Part shown: positions 48,285-59,845 of the stretch, in pieces
How positions within the stretch are numbered: position 1 is the first letter of the stretch
Layout: the number at the start of each line of letters is the position of its first letter
Source: Parascedosporium putredinis
Lineage: Eukaryota; Ascomycota; Sordariomycetes; Microascales; Microascaceae
Reading direction: 5' to 3'
Assembly: GCA_949357655.1 (NCBI GenBank)
Contig: CASHTG010000011.1
Coordinates: forward strand, 372,001-436,000
DNA length: 64,000 nt
Program-made: the position numbers and the translations under genes
Notes under the pieces: generated by a model
The model's input: the letters and a program-made list of their open reading frames with translations, nothing else
Told to the model about the DNA's origin: nothing
The model's database searches: none

Positions 48285-49154
48285 CCTATCGCAAACCCAG
48301 TTGCTGCCTAGGGTGAGTTGTAATGATCCTTCTGTTAGATTATCCTTTGAATATCTTAATGCTTTAATAATAGGTGATGTAGATAATCTAGTTAAAGGCT
48401 AGCCTATCTTCGGCTTATATAAGTTTACTATAGATTATGTAGTAAGTCATCGCTAGGGATAGATGAAAAAGGCTGACCAAATTGAAATTTGGAAAGCTTA
48501 ATATAAGTATGGCTATCGACGTCTACCTCAGCGTCCAAAATGGGGATCTGTCGCGCGATAAACTCCTGAGGTGAGAATGCTCCCTGTCTATTAGAGGTCT
48601 AAAGAGCTCTGCTTATATCCCGTCAACAGCAACAGGTGGACCGACCTGACAGGTCCCTCGCCTCTTCTGGTTCCCATGCTCTCGAAAGAGGCTGGAATAA
48701 TAATGTGAGTAATAACTGTAATCGCTGGGCTGGACCACCTATAGCGGCCCACATGCATCAACCGTGAATATGCTGATGTAATCAACAAGTGGAGCAGAAG
48801 AAGCTTTCCCGCCTGCGCCGACCAAAATCACGCACCTCAAAACCGATCAAGAGGCTCGGGAACCTATGGGCGCTAACTTTGGGGAAGCGACGCATTTTGA
48901 GGTGTGAGTGGAATCGAGACCGACAGTTTACATAATCAAATTGATTTTTTTCTCTTGTCCGCGGGGTTTTAGCTTGCCAGGCGCACAATTATCGGCAGCA
49001 ACGTCTTACGTTCGTGCTAATCGAACCACTTGCGCTTTGGTGATATATCGATCACTCGTCACCGCAACCCACCCCCACCACACCGTAGAAAACTGCCCTT
49101 TCCTCTTCCCCACCCTACAAAGTAAACCGCCTAGTACTACGGAAAATTTCCAAG
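48285..49154. other. Intergenic region with a short AT-rich patch
   Basis: An AT-rich, TA-rich patch at about 48330-48480 looks RIP-affected and may be a transposon scrap. The rest shows no gene. The final 100 bp is pyrimidine-rich and leads to the adenylosuccinate lyase start. Confidence 0.5.
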
Positions 49155-51194
49155 ATGGCGGGTAACCAGCAAGACCTCGAGGCTCAGGTCCAGAGCCTGC
49201 AGCAGCAGCTCGAGCAGCTCAAGACCCAGGCCAACCCCGCCTCGGGCTTCGACACGTACCAGACCTCCCTGACGGGCCGGTACTGCAGCGCCGAGATGTC
49301 GCGCCTCTTTAGCCAGCGCTCGCGTCACTCGGAATGGCGCAGGCTATGGCTCCTCCTGGCCGAGAGCGAGCGCGAGCTCGGCATCCAGAACATCACCGAG
49401 GAGGCCCTCGAGCAGATGCGTAACCACCTCACCGTCACTGATGAGGACTTTGAGGTCGCCAAGGTCGAGGAGAAGAGGCGCCGACACGACGTCATGGCCC
49501 ATGTCCACGCTTTCGGAGCCGTGGCTCCTGCTGCCGCGGGCATTATCCACTACGGTGTAAGTTTTGCACATGTGCTCTGGGCTTGGCCCATGGAAGAGTG
49601 CCCTATGGCTTAAGACAGAGATGCACGAAAGACTTACACTTATCGCGACATATAGGCGACCAGCTGCTACGTTACTGACAACGCCGAACTTATCCTCATG
49701 AGGGAGGCCATGGATCTCCTCCTCCCCAAGCTCGCCAAGGTCATCTGGAACCTGTCCAAGTTTGCTATGGAATTCAAGGCCATGCCCACCATGGCTTACA
49801 CGCATCTCCAACCCGGTATGTTTCTAGCCTTTTCCTTCTATATTTCACATTCTCGGCCTGAAACGGGTATCTGAGAGCGGGCAATGAGAGGGACAGTGGC
49901 AGCAAACACGGTCTTGAAGGACCAATGCATCCCTCATCCGATCACATGCCGCAACCCGACTTCACCCGTGGCGCCGCGCAAGTGACACGTGATGAGGCGC
50001 CTGGTTTCACTTGTCGTTTCCGCATGTTAAATCGCTTTTGTGCCTTTATTACTGTTGGCTCTTACTAACGATGTTCCCTGGTATCCAGCCCAGTTAATCA
50101 CCGTTGGCAAGCGGGCCGCTCAGTGGGCCCAGGACCTCGTCTTCGATCTCGAGAACATCGAGCACGTCCGCGAGGGACTCAAGCTTCGTGGTAAGTTTCA
50201 ACCCTGCTAAGCGGGCATGTAAAGCTACGTGAGCTCTGTGTATGTTGACGCAGAACTGCTACAGGCGCCCAGGGCACCACCGGAACCCAGGCCTCTTTCC
50301 TGGAAATCTTCAACGGTGACGGTGCCAAGTGCGACCAGCTCAACGAGCTGCTGTGCAAGAAGCTCGGCTTCCCCGCCTGCTACGACGTCTCCACCCAGAC
50401 CTACACCCGCAAGGTCGACACCATCATCGCCAACGCCATCTGCGGCCTCGGCGCCACCGCGCAAAGATTGCGGGCGATATCCGCCACCTAGCCACGTGGA
50501 AGGAGCTCGAGGAGCCCTTTGAGAAGGATCAGATTGGTTCCTCCGCCATGGTGCGTCCTTCACCCTCATCTTGACCTTGTTTTCTTTATTGACACCGCTA
50601 CAGGCTTACAAGCGCAACCCCATGCGTTCCGAGCGCGTCTACAGTCTGGCGCGCGAGCTCCTCTCCAAGCCCGCCAGCTTCTCCAACACCCACTCCGACC
50701 AGTGGATGGAGCGCACCCTCGACGACAGCGCCATCCGCCGCATGGACATCCCCGAGATGTTCCTCCTCGCCGACGCCATCCTCGGCGGCCTCGACAACAT
50801 CACCAGCGGCCTCGTCGTGTACCCCGAGCGCGTCGCCGTCCGCGTGCAGGAGGAGCTCCCCTTCATGATCACCGAGAGCATCATCATGAAGCTCGTCGCC
50901 AAGAACGTGTCCCGCCAGGACGCCCACGAGGAGATTCGCGTCCTCTCCCACCAGGCTGGTAGCGTCGTCAAGAACGAGGGCAAGCCCAACGACTTGGTTG
51001 CCAGGATCCGCGCCACCGAGTTCTTCAAGCCCGTCTGGGACGAGCTCGATGAGATGCTGCGCGCTGATTTGTACACTGGGCGCAGCGTCGAGATTGTGGA
51101 GAAGTACTGCGGCGCCAACGGTGTTGTGGCGCAGAAGATTAAGCCTTATATGGCGGTGATTGAAAAGTCCAAGACTACCGAGCTCAACGTCTAA
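49155..51194 (+). CDS. ADE13: Adenylosuccinate lyase
   Basis: Exons are 49155-49556, 49656-49815, 50089-50190, 50265-50550 and 50604-51194 (introns 99, 273, 74 and 53 nt). It includes the blocks SRHSEWRRLWLLLAESEREL, MAHVHAFG, MPTMAYTHLQP, GTTGTQASFLEIFNGD and the fumarate-lyase signature SSAMAYKRNPMRSE. It catalyses two steps of purine synthesis: SAICAR to AICAR plus fumarate, and adenylosuccinate to AMP plus fumarate. It acts in the cytosol as a tetramer. The N-terminus has an extra Gln/Leu-rich coiled-coil-like stretch (DLEAQVQSLQQQLEQLK). One A is missing in exon 4 near 50463. Exon phases require exactly one extra base there. Because this gene is essential, the break is almost certainly a sequence error. 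Confidence 0.95.
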
Positions 51195-51522
51195 GGCAAG
51201 GAATATAAAAAAATGGGAGACGATGGAAGCAACTAGAAGAAATGTAAAAGAAAGCATGACCCAATAGAGGCGGCGCAAACCGAAATTGAAAAGCCGAAGA
51301 TGAATCAAACAGAGAGATGAAATATAGCGCACAATATAAAAGGACAAGGCACTTCCAAGTCGTGAGATGGAGAACTGTAAAAACCTGGTGAATCATTATA
51401 TTGGATTCTTCTAGACCCGTTAGCATCATTATTCATTCTATGGGACACGGCTACGTCGCAAAAAACTCCAGTATCCCGCCAAGTAAAAAGACATTTTGGG
51501 CACTCTACTCCCCCGTCCATTA
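51195..51522. other. Short spacer between convergent genes
   Basis: About 330 bp holding the 3' UTRs of adenylosuccinate lyase and of the minus-strand NACHT-ankyrin gene. Nothing else recognised. Confidence 0.6.
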
Positions 51523-54500
51523 TTATATGTCGTCCTCAAGGCCAACATCAAGGCCAGCACTCTTAGCGAGGAATTGCTGGTAGTTGGCCATGATTTGCGC
51601 CTGGTTCAGTCTGTTATCCCCCACAAAGGCGCCCGGCGCAGCATATCCTCGACGTTTCTCAACGCGCTCACCACATTGTCATTTACCTGCCCGCAGCTCT
51701 CCGCCCTCTCGCGCAAGTTCCGCGCAAACGCCAGCGGCGACTCTCCCTGCGCGTCCGCAATGAGATACTCGAGCCCCTCCACGATCAAGAGCCGAACGGC
51801 TCGTTCCCCGTCCGTGAGCTCGCTCTCGTCCTCGAGCCCACTATCTCGGACGGCGGCAACAACATGGTGCAGGGCGGTGCGGCCCCGGCTGTCCTGCGCG
51901 TCGATCGCGCACTTGGCGTCGCGGAGCACGATCTGGATAATGTCTACGCTGCCGCTGTGGACCGCGCCGTACGCAGCGTCGTGCAGCAGGGTGAGTCCAC
52001 CGAGTCGACGTTCCGGGATAGAAAGCAGGGCCGGATACCGTCCCGACAAGAGGGACCATGCCGTGGCAGACTGGCCGGCGCGGACGGCATAGTGCAAGCA
52101 CGTCTTGCCCTCCGCATCAGGCTGGAGGAGCGCGCTTGGCCCGGCGTAGTCCACGATGACGTCCACGTTGTCGAGCGCGGCCTTTTCGGCAGCCGTGTGC
52201 ACGAGCGACTTGCCGTCGTGATACGTAGAGAGACCCATGGCACCCGCGTCCAAGGCCTCCCGCAGCACGGACGGCGGCCCGCTCCCGGCAAAGATGTGGC
52301 ACAGCTCCTGGCCCAGCGCGACGGGCGTTTGCAGTAGGTTCGAATCCTCGATGCTCTGCAGGATGATGGCGCACATCTCGGCGCTGGGTTCCATGGATTC
52401 GTTCTGGAAGGCCTTGCGCGCGACGAGAGTCGCGGTGGCGGAACTCTGGCCGCTCTCGACGAGGATGGAAGCGATGTCTAATTTGCCCAGCCGGTAGGCG
52501 AGGAGAGCGGGGTTTCGAGAAAGGCTTCGCGCCCCAGGAAATCCCACACCTGGCGCAGGATGACGCGGATGTTGTGCCGGAGGGCCGCGGGATCTTCGTG
52601 CTCCCGCTTGTATTCCAACTCGATCAGCTCCCCTTCGACGTCGTCCCGGGCGGCGTCGTACTTGCACACGGTGTCCGCGCGCGCCCTTGGCCAGCAAGCC
52701 GCGGACCTTGGCGGGATCACCCAGGAGCACGGCCATGATGAGGGGCGATAACCCGCTTTCCGGTTCGTTGATATTGCCGCAGATCTCGACGAGGTCATCC
52801 CAGTTGTCGTTTGCGTGGGACACCATCAATACAAAGGCCGGGAACTGTGTGTAAGGGCTGATATGCTCGGGCACTATCGCATCTGTTCCTTGAAGCAGTC
52901 TGCAGGTGCTCGCGAAAGCCACGTCGTTTTCCCATTCGTCTTGTCGGGGAACAAGAGACTTGTGTACGGGGGCGACGGGTCGGTGAAAGCCGCGGCGAAG
53001 GCTTGCTCTCTGTCCATTGGCAGATGACCGTGCACGCGTAGGAGGTAGGACATGACCTGGGTGTGCGTGTTTTCCGCGGCATACACGAGCAGGTCTTGGT
53101 CGTCCCACGCGGTCTTATCCAAGATGACTGTCCTGGCGTCGAGCTGGCTGAGCATAAAGTGTAGGACCGTGGCATTGTCGTTAACCACCGCGAAGCGTAC
53201 AAAGTCAATTCCGAGGCAGCCCTGCCGCCCGTCTGCTCGAACCAAGGTCCGGGCCTGTCTCTCGAGGCACGGACGAAGCCATGGTTGGTGCTCACGAAAC
53301 CCTGCCACCAGAGCTCGATGGAGTCGCCGGAGGGATCGCATAAGTCAGTCATCGACGCACGTAGCCTCTCGACCAGGGACGGGTCGCCGTCTTTGGGAGG
53401 CCGCTCGCCGCGGAACTTGGCGTGGGAGAGCCATGACTTGACGGCGAGGTCGAACAGCCGGGGGCAGACGGCCTTGGTCAGGGTGGGGGTCTTGAGGAGG
53501 AGGAGTTGCGTGAGCTTGTCGGCCATTGTTAGATGGATGTTGCCCAAGTTTGGCAGCCGAGACTCTTCCGCTGGTTTGGCGGGGTTCCCCTAATCCTGCC
53601 TGCACCACCTAGATCCTTGATGTATCCGGCAATCGTGCTATGGGCAAATTCTACGGTGGATGACGCGGTGGTCAGCAACGAGTCACTTAGGCGAAGGATC
53701 GTGGCCTCGATGTTGGGATCTAATTTCGCTTTGATGTCCTCAATCGTTTGCGTCCTTAATCGGGCGCGGCCGTCTAGCGCAAGCAGGATATTGATGTCAT
53801 TCAAGCTCAGCTCGAGATCTCCTTTGGTAGCCACCACGTGGACAAGCTCGCGCAATTTTGGATTCTCCAAGAGCGGCTCCAGCCAGCGCCTATACCCGCT
53901 ATGCAGTTTCCCAAAGACCCTTTCGCTTTGCGCGCGAGCCGCCTCGGGTTCGTCGGAGCAATCTGCCATGGCGTCCAAGAACGGTACCATGAACACGAAC
54001 GAGCTGTCAAACTCATCCATTTGCCGGCGCAGTTTGATTTCTTTGTCTCATCGAGATCTCCCTTGCTCTTGAGGGCTTCGATTGCGCTTTCGCGGACACG
54101 CTTGACCTCCTTCCTCGCGATCCAGGGCGCATCCTCGCTCCGGAGGCGTACCAGGGTGCTCGGGGACCCCAGCGCCTCCGCGATATCGGCATTCGGCCGG
54201 CTGGTAAGCAGGATTTTGAGGTGACGCCCCAGGTCTGCCGGCGCGGCAGCTGGCTCCGCGAGAAGCTCGGCTCGTGAGGGCTCTTGGCACATGTCGAGGC
54301 CGTCGAGAAGTACTATCAATTGCGCTTTCCGGCCCCCTAGCGCTCTCGCTATACCGCAGACGGCTGCCCATAAACTCCCGACGGAAGGCAAACGGGGCTC
54401 CGCATCTGGTCGCGCATCTTGTTGTTGGAGCGCCGGGGCGTGGGTGGCGAGCGCGGGCTGGTTATTTAGCACTTGGTGTAGGAGGGCGGCGAGCGCGCGA

Positions 54501-54820
54501 CTGGCCTCGTGCTTCGGCGGAGGGTGGTCCTCGAAGAGGTCGTTTTCGGGGAAGAAGTAGGAGCAGACGGTGGAGTTTGGGTTACGCGCGGCGAGTTCGC
54601 TGGCGAGGAAGTCGGCCAGGACGGTTTTGCCGGACTTGAGATTCCCCGTGAGCCAGAGCAGCGAGGGCCCGTCGGCGGCGATCCAGGCGGAGAATTCGGG
54701 GTTTTCGAGGATCCACTCGCAGGTGCCGTCCGTCCGCTCGCTGATCTCGGCGCGGTGCCATTCGTAGTCGCCGGCGACGGCCGCGAGGGCCTGGAGGCGG
54801 CGATTGTCTGCTGCAGGCAT
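51523..54820 (-). CDS. NACHT-ankyrin NLR-like protein
   Basis: ATG 54820 precedes LQALAAVAGDYEWHRAEI, the usual lead-in to fungal NACHT domains. The P-loop is LLWLTGNLKSGKT (GKT at residues 64-66), and LIVLLDGLDMC is the Walker B region. LKILLTSRPNADI follows. The linker has VEFAHSTIAGYI. The C-terminal third carries ankyrin repeats with GKTCLHYAVRAG, TLLHDAAYG and GRTALHHVVAA. The natural end is probably at 51523 rather than the stop at 51606. Frame breaks near 54040, 53588, 53228, 52932, 52685, 52518 and 51627 are all missing-base type. No HRAM-like motif is seen at its N-terminus. STAND NTPases of this kind act in fungal non-self recognition and cell death; the ligand is unknown. Confidence 0.8.
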
Positions 54821-55479
54821 CTGGGTGGAAATAAAGTTATAGAACTGAAATTGAAGCGGGGTGACAGGTTTCAAGTATTACGGTAGAAGCGAAATGGAGA
54901 GATTCACAAAGTCGAAGAATGGGGTTCCTTTAAGAAAGGCGGTGCTCTGAGCCGAGGGCATGCTCGCTGGGCTCACAATATTCTCAAGGACAAAAAGATG
55001 AAGAGGTGCGAAAGGGATTGTCAGGATCTTTTTGTGTCGCTGCATGTCAGCGATTCCCTTCTTTTAGGCAGCCATTAATTCTTGGAATGAGGGGCAGCCT
55101 GGAGGTGCTTCAACGTCAGATGCAGGAGGAAATGATTGGGGCGAGTATGAAGATGATGACGCTCGATGGGTGCTTGGCTCGCTCCTTCCGATTGGATAGA
55201 TAGTGATGCTCACCTGTGAGACAAACCTATTCAACCGAAGCCTGGACGAGAACACACTCCGAGCCTGCTTCACTTTGGGTAGGACTGGCTGGGATACGCA
55301 TGCAAAGCTCAACTTGTTTTTTTGGGTCTTTTTTTTTTTCTCTTTTTCGGTAAGCAGGGAACAAGTCAAGGCAACAAAATTCACAACAAAACCCAAAGAT
55401 TGAAATCCTGCGCCGCAACCACATTTACACCCTTCTTATTTACCTAGGCAGCAAAGTGCCGGCCCCATTTTCCCCATCC
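54821..55479. other. Intergenic region, no gene recognised
   Basis: About 0.66 kb containing the promoter of the NACHT-ankyrin gene. A T-run (55317-55339) is present. The short frames on both strands lack motifs. Confidence 0.55.
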
Positions 55480-57002
55480 TCAACGCAACGATATCGCAGC
55501 ATCATCCTCCGACACGATCTGGGTAATGTTGCTCTTGGCAATGCGGTCCGTCTCGTCCACAGCGAGCACGAACCGGTCCTTGACCGCACGGTTCTCCTCG
55601 TCCTGAGCCACGGGGACACCCATATGCTCCAGCGTAATGGTCATGACGGACTCCATGAGGCGCCGAGCAATGGGCCCAGCGACACCGTGCTCGTAAAGGC
55701 CGGGGTCTCGTTGATCTCGAGCAGCCAAGCGTTGCCGGCGTCGTCAAGGAGGAAATCAGCGGCGAAGAGCTCGAAGCTCGAGTTCAGCGCCGTGAACTTG
55801 TCGGCCATGGTGTAAGCGGCAGCGCAGACGACCTCGGCCGCGACGGAGCGCATCTGCTCAAACGCGCGCTCCTTCCACCCGGGAGCCAAGCTGCCCCCAT
55901 CGGCCTCGACCTTCCAATAGTCGCGCATGGACTCCTTGCGGATAAAGTCCTCCTCCTCCTGGAGCCCCGTGTTGGTGAGGGAGGCCTTGAGACTAGGGTT
56001 CTCCCAGGGGGCTGGTAGGGCTCGCCGGCGAGGAGGGCGAGGAGCTCCTTGTAGACGTAGACCTTGAGGCGGCCGACGCAGAGCACGTAGGCGCGGGCGT
56101 GCCACTTGCGTCCGTCGATGGTGGGCACGGCGGCGATGTAGCGCTGGGCGACGAAGGCGCGCATTTGCGCCGACGGGATGCGGCCGTTCTCTTTGAAGAC
56201 GTACTCGGGGCGCTTGGGGCGGCAGGTCTCCGCGGGCGCTTGGTGCACGGTGAGGTTGCCCGTGGCGGTGACGAGGAAGTCGAGGTTTAGTTGATCCGCT
56301 TGCAGCGCCGTCATGTACGGTCCGTTGTCCCCGTCGCCCTCCTCGACCTTTTCGGCCTTCACCATGTCTCCTCCGACTGAACCTGACTGAGCACCGGCAC
56401 CCGCTTCCACTTCTACCTCTTCCTCTTCCTCATCTTCGTCATCGTCGTACTCGTACTCGGCCAGCTCGAGGTGGTCAGCAAGTTCGTCCACGGTACTAAA
56501 CAGACGGATTCCCGCCCCGCAATCGACAAGAGCCGGCTTCAAGATCCACCACTGGCGCTGGGACGGAACCTTTTCCGCGTTCTCTTCGAGCGTGTAAAGA
56601 GTTCCAGATTGTCGGCCTCGGTCAGCGCATCCTCGACGTACTCGGCGTAGTCGAGCCTCAGGCGCACGGTCAGCGGCACGTGGTCGCCCAGCTTGCTGCT
56701 GGGCCTCTTGGCGGCCCAGTACTCGGCCACGCTCGCCAGCAGATCCTTGCGGGCCAGGGCGTCGCTGTTGGGGTACGCGTTGATGAGGCTCATGTCCGCA
56801 TTGTTCCCCACCGAAAAGTTGCGTGTGAGCTCCCACCCGTCGCAGAACTGAAACACTTTCTTCGGGTTCTTGGGCAGCTCCTCGAAGGAGTCGACAAAGA
56901 CGATGTTGGGCACATGTTTCTGGATATACGACTTTATGTGCGGGTTCAACCAGGGGCGGCCGCCTGGACGAACACGTACATGGGCTCCTCTGAGATCGAC
57001 AT
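55480..57002 (-). CDS. Tubulin-tyrosine-ligase (TTL) domain protein
   Basis: From ATG 57002 the start MSISEEPMYVFVQAAAP leads to PHIKSYIQKHVPNIVFVDSF and VFQFCDGWELTRNF. The ATP-grasp core follows: WWILKPALVDCGAGIRLF, then an acidic insert (DDDEDEEEEEVEVEAGA), then FLVTATGNLTVHQAPAE, YIAAVPTIDGRKWHARAYV, LKVYVYKELLALL, FELFAADFLLDDAGNAWLLE and INETPAF. This is the TTL fold that adds amino acids to protein tails. In yeasts the related Pby1 is P-body associated and also has a SurE domain, which is absent here. Breaks lie near 56952, 56597, 56012 and 55695. The residues for ATP binding and the LLEINETP motif are present, so the enzyme is probably active. Substrate unknown. Confidence 0.82.
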
Positions 57003-59329
57003 GGTTCCAGCTCCCTTTATGCTCGTGTCTTTAGGATCAACGCAAGAGAACACTTCTAAATTGGAAAGAGAGGCTTTCCCTGTATTCTCTCTCTTTTTCT
57101 TAACCAAGGTAGAAGTCCTTTTCCTCTACGGCGAGCGTGGCTTGACGGGGCAGAATGAGATGGATAGACCTCTGGGCCATAGGGCGATTGAGCACTTTCT
57201 TCACAGCCATCAAGTTGAGGAATGACGGCTCTAGTGTAGTAGGATACCTAGATGGTATGGATCCTCTGTGGAATCCTGATTTCCTTTCCGTCTTTCCTTC
57301 CCTCTTACGCGTTCTTGGTACGTGTTATAGGTGCTGGGAGTGAATTATTGGTGTATCGAAAGGAATCAATGAGACTGACGATGCAATGGGTTCAAAAATT
57401 CCAGAGGAAAAATCCGAGAAAAAACACTAGGACCATCCTTTTATACTCGATGGTCTTCGCCTAACCATGGGCTCGGGCCATAGGACTTTTGGCTGGGCTC
57501 TTTTTTTTTTTTTTTTCATTTAGGCCTTTTTCCGCTCTTCCTATTCCTCGATTCACTCTCCCCCTTTCAGAAAAAGACCTTCTGGTAAAGTTGCCAAGAC
57601 AGGCACCGGGTCGCATCACAGCACTAGCCACGCAAAAGGAGATCACGGCCCCACAGGCACGGCTTCGTTTCGACCTGGCGATTGGACATTCCGGTGGTTT
57701 GTAAACGTAATATATGCCGAGCCTCCTTTTCCGTCAAGGCCATAGGCCCAAAACCCGTACGAAAAGTCTTGGCCTCTGTGGCCGACCGGCAAAGGAAACA
57801 GAAAACGAGAAAAAGAGAGGATTAAAGGAAAAAAATTTTGATTTTCAATGCACGTTGCGGAGGCCCAAAGCATTTGTGGAAGGTCTTGGCATCAGCCACA
57901 TTGGATCTTTCGAAGATCTCTAACCGCCTTTTGCCCATCGATCCGGAGGGCGGTCGGGACGCAAGCAGGGTCTAGACCGCCTCGAGTAAATGCAGGGGCG
58001 TTGAGGACTCAAGCTGGAGAATGCTTATGGTCGCCTCCAAGCGAAGATCACAACGAACGTGTATGTGCGGCTGGCTGCTTCACTACTTAGATAATTCACT
58101 TCTACAAGTTTTCATGTCTCACGTACTTCCCGGCCATGCTCTGGCAATTCGGCTAGCTAGTAAATTCAGCAGACAACATAGAGACCTGTCCAGGCCATCA
58201 ACCCCGACAGTCCATGCAGAATCCATAGCGAATCATTGCGGTTTCGCCAACACTCTTCGTCCCGCTTGCAGCCAAAACATCAGCCTTACCCGCGACTTTC
58301 CCCTTGGCAAAAAACCCGGGGTCGTCTGGCTTGGTATCAATTTGATTCGTACTGGGACGATAAAAACGGGGGTCTGATAACATTAGGTGTATTGTCAGAC
58401 GCAGGTTCTATGATGCCGCATTAGTCGCTTTCTTAATCAAGGTAGGTGTACATGTATTCTTCGTTTTTCTTATTAAGACTCATTCCTTATTCCGGTGTTT
58501 CAGCGAGGGGCCAGCGTCCCTTTGACTCCTTGTCAAACGGATTGGGATCTAGGAAAGTGAATGACTCCGATTGCTGAACTTGAGGAGGGCTCCCTTGAGA
58601 ATACCACGGCGTCCCATGAAACTCACCAAAGCCAAAGGGTCACCTCGCCAAGCCGGGCCATGACATTTTCGACAAGGGTCCGAAGACATGGGTGCTTTCC
58701 CTCCATCTTTTGCTCGTGATTCATGATTCACCTTAAGCTCCAATATCCTCGGCTCCGAAAGTCCGGCCCGGACAAGGCAAGGAATAGTAGTGTGTCTTGG
58801 CAATGAGGCATTGGTGGGTGAAGTGGTAATCAAATATCGATTAGCATCGGCATGTGATTTGGAGATGAAGACGACATTTACACATTTCTCCGGGCGTATT
58901 CTTCGCCAAATGAACGCTTTTTATCTGCATATACATCCATTGCAATCATCATGTCGAGCTTCCTCCCGCTTTCTGCGCCGCAGAGGAACAGGCGTTTTGA
59001 ACCCTCGTGACTGGTCCAGAGGCGATGGTGAATTTACCGGGTAAACAGACAGACAATTGGTTATGGCTGAGCCACCTCCTCCTTGCTGAATGCTGACTGC
59101 AGCGACGCTTCCCCGGGAAACAAAGACAAGTTGGAGTGTCTACCACTCACTTTTGGGAAAGTTACAAGCATGGGCGAGATGAGGACGGTGAGGGTAGGAT
59201 GCCCACGACGCTCTATTTAATCATTCTTGATCCGCCCGCCAGGTTTGACATGCTTTCAATTTGCGTTCCCCTGTCCCTCGCCTAGGGTCCAAGTCAAAGG
59301 CACGAATATATTGATGTTCTGGGGACACC
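57003..59329. other. Intergenic region, no gene recognised
   Basis: About 2.3 kb. It holds a T-run at 57500-57518 and frames up to about 118 codons without motifs. The right end carries the promoter of the small secreted protein gene. Confidence 0.5.
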
Positions 59330-59845
59330 ATGAGATTTTACGCATCTTTAGTAATCCATCCAATATTTTGGACACTTGTGCTGACTGCGTCTTCCTCGGA
59401 GTTCGCAGGGACGCCAACCACGCAAAGCCCTGATCCCCCAACAACGACGGCAGAATGCGGCGTCCCCACGCCCACGGTCGCCCTAGATCTCCCGACAACC
59501 GGGGCGGCGACGCGCTGGATTGTAGAGGTTCATAATGCAAGTGTCTTTTTGTTTACTCCCGCACACCACCTCCCCTCCCCGCTCGCTGTTCTTCCCCTCC
59601 CCAACAGGTTCGTGCTGGCTGACTCGTGAGCGAGGGGCCTGCGCTCGTATATGTAGGCATCCGTGGTGTGCACGGTGGCCGAGCGGGTGCTCGAGACGGA
59701 CCCGGCCGCCCTGTTCACCAGCATTTGGATCTGGGATCTCTTCCCCGGCTTCGCGGTCCAGGGCACGATGGGCTCGAGCGCGATTCGGGCGATTGACGGG
59801 GTGTCCAACGTGTGGCAGTCGCATATTCTCGGGCTCATCGATTAG
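59330..59845 (+). CDS. Small secreted protein of unknown function
   Basis: Exons 59330-59536 and 59657-59845 encode 131 residues. The start MRFYASLVIHPIFWTLVLTA is a probable signal peptide. It is followed by a Thr/Pro-rich stretch (PTTQSPDPPTTTAECGVP) and then a folded-looking part, SVVCTVAERVLETDPAALF and GFAVQGTMGSSAIRAIDGV, with two Cys in all. Joining in frame demands a GC donor (AAT|GCAAGT) rather than GT, with a normal TATGTAG acceptor and a 120-nt intron. The small size and secretion make it an effector candidate, but I know no homologous family. Confidence 0.55.

Noticed and set aside
50598..51347. 249-codon minus-strand frame
   Set aside because: It is antisense to the last exon of adenylosuccinate lyase, whose conservation is clear.
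52321..52345. GGTTCGAATCC-like tRNA B box
   Set aside because: No cloverleaf can be drawn around it, and it lies inside the NACHT-ankyrin coding region.
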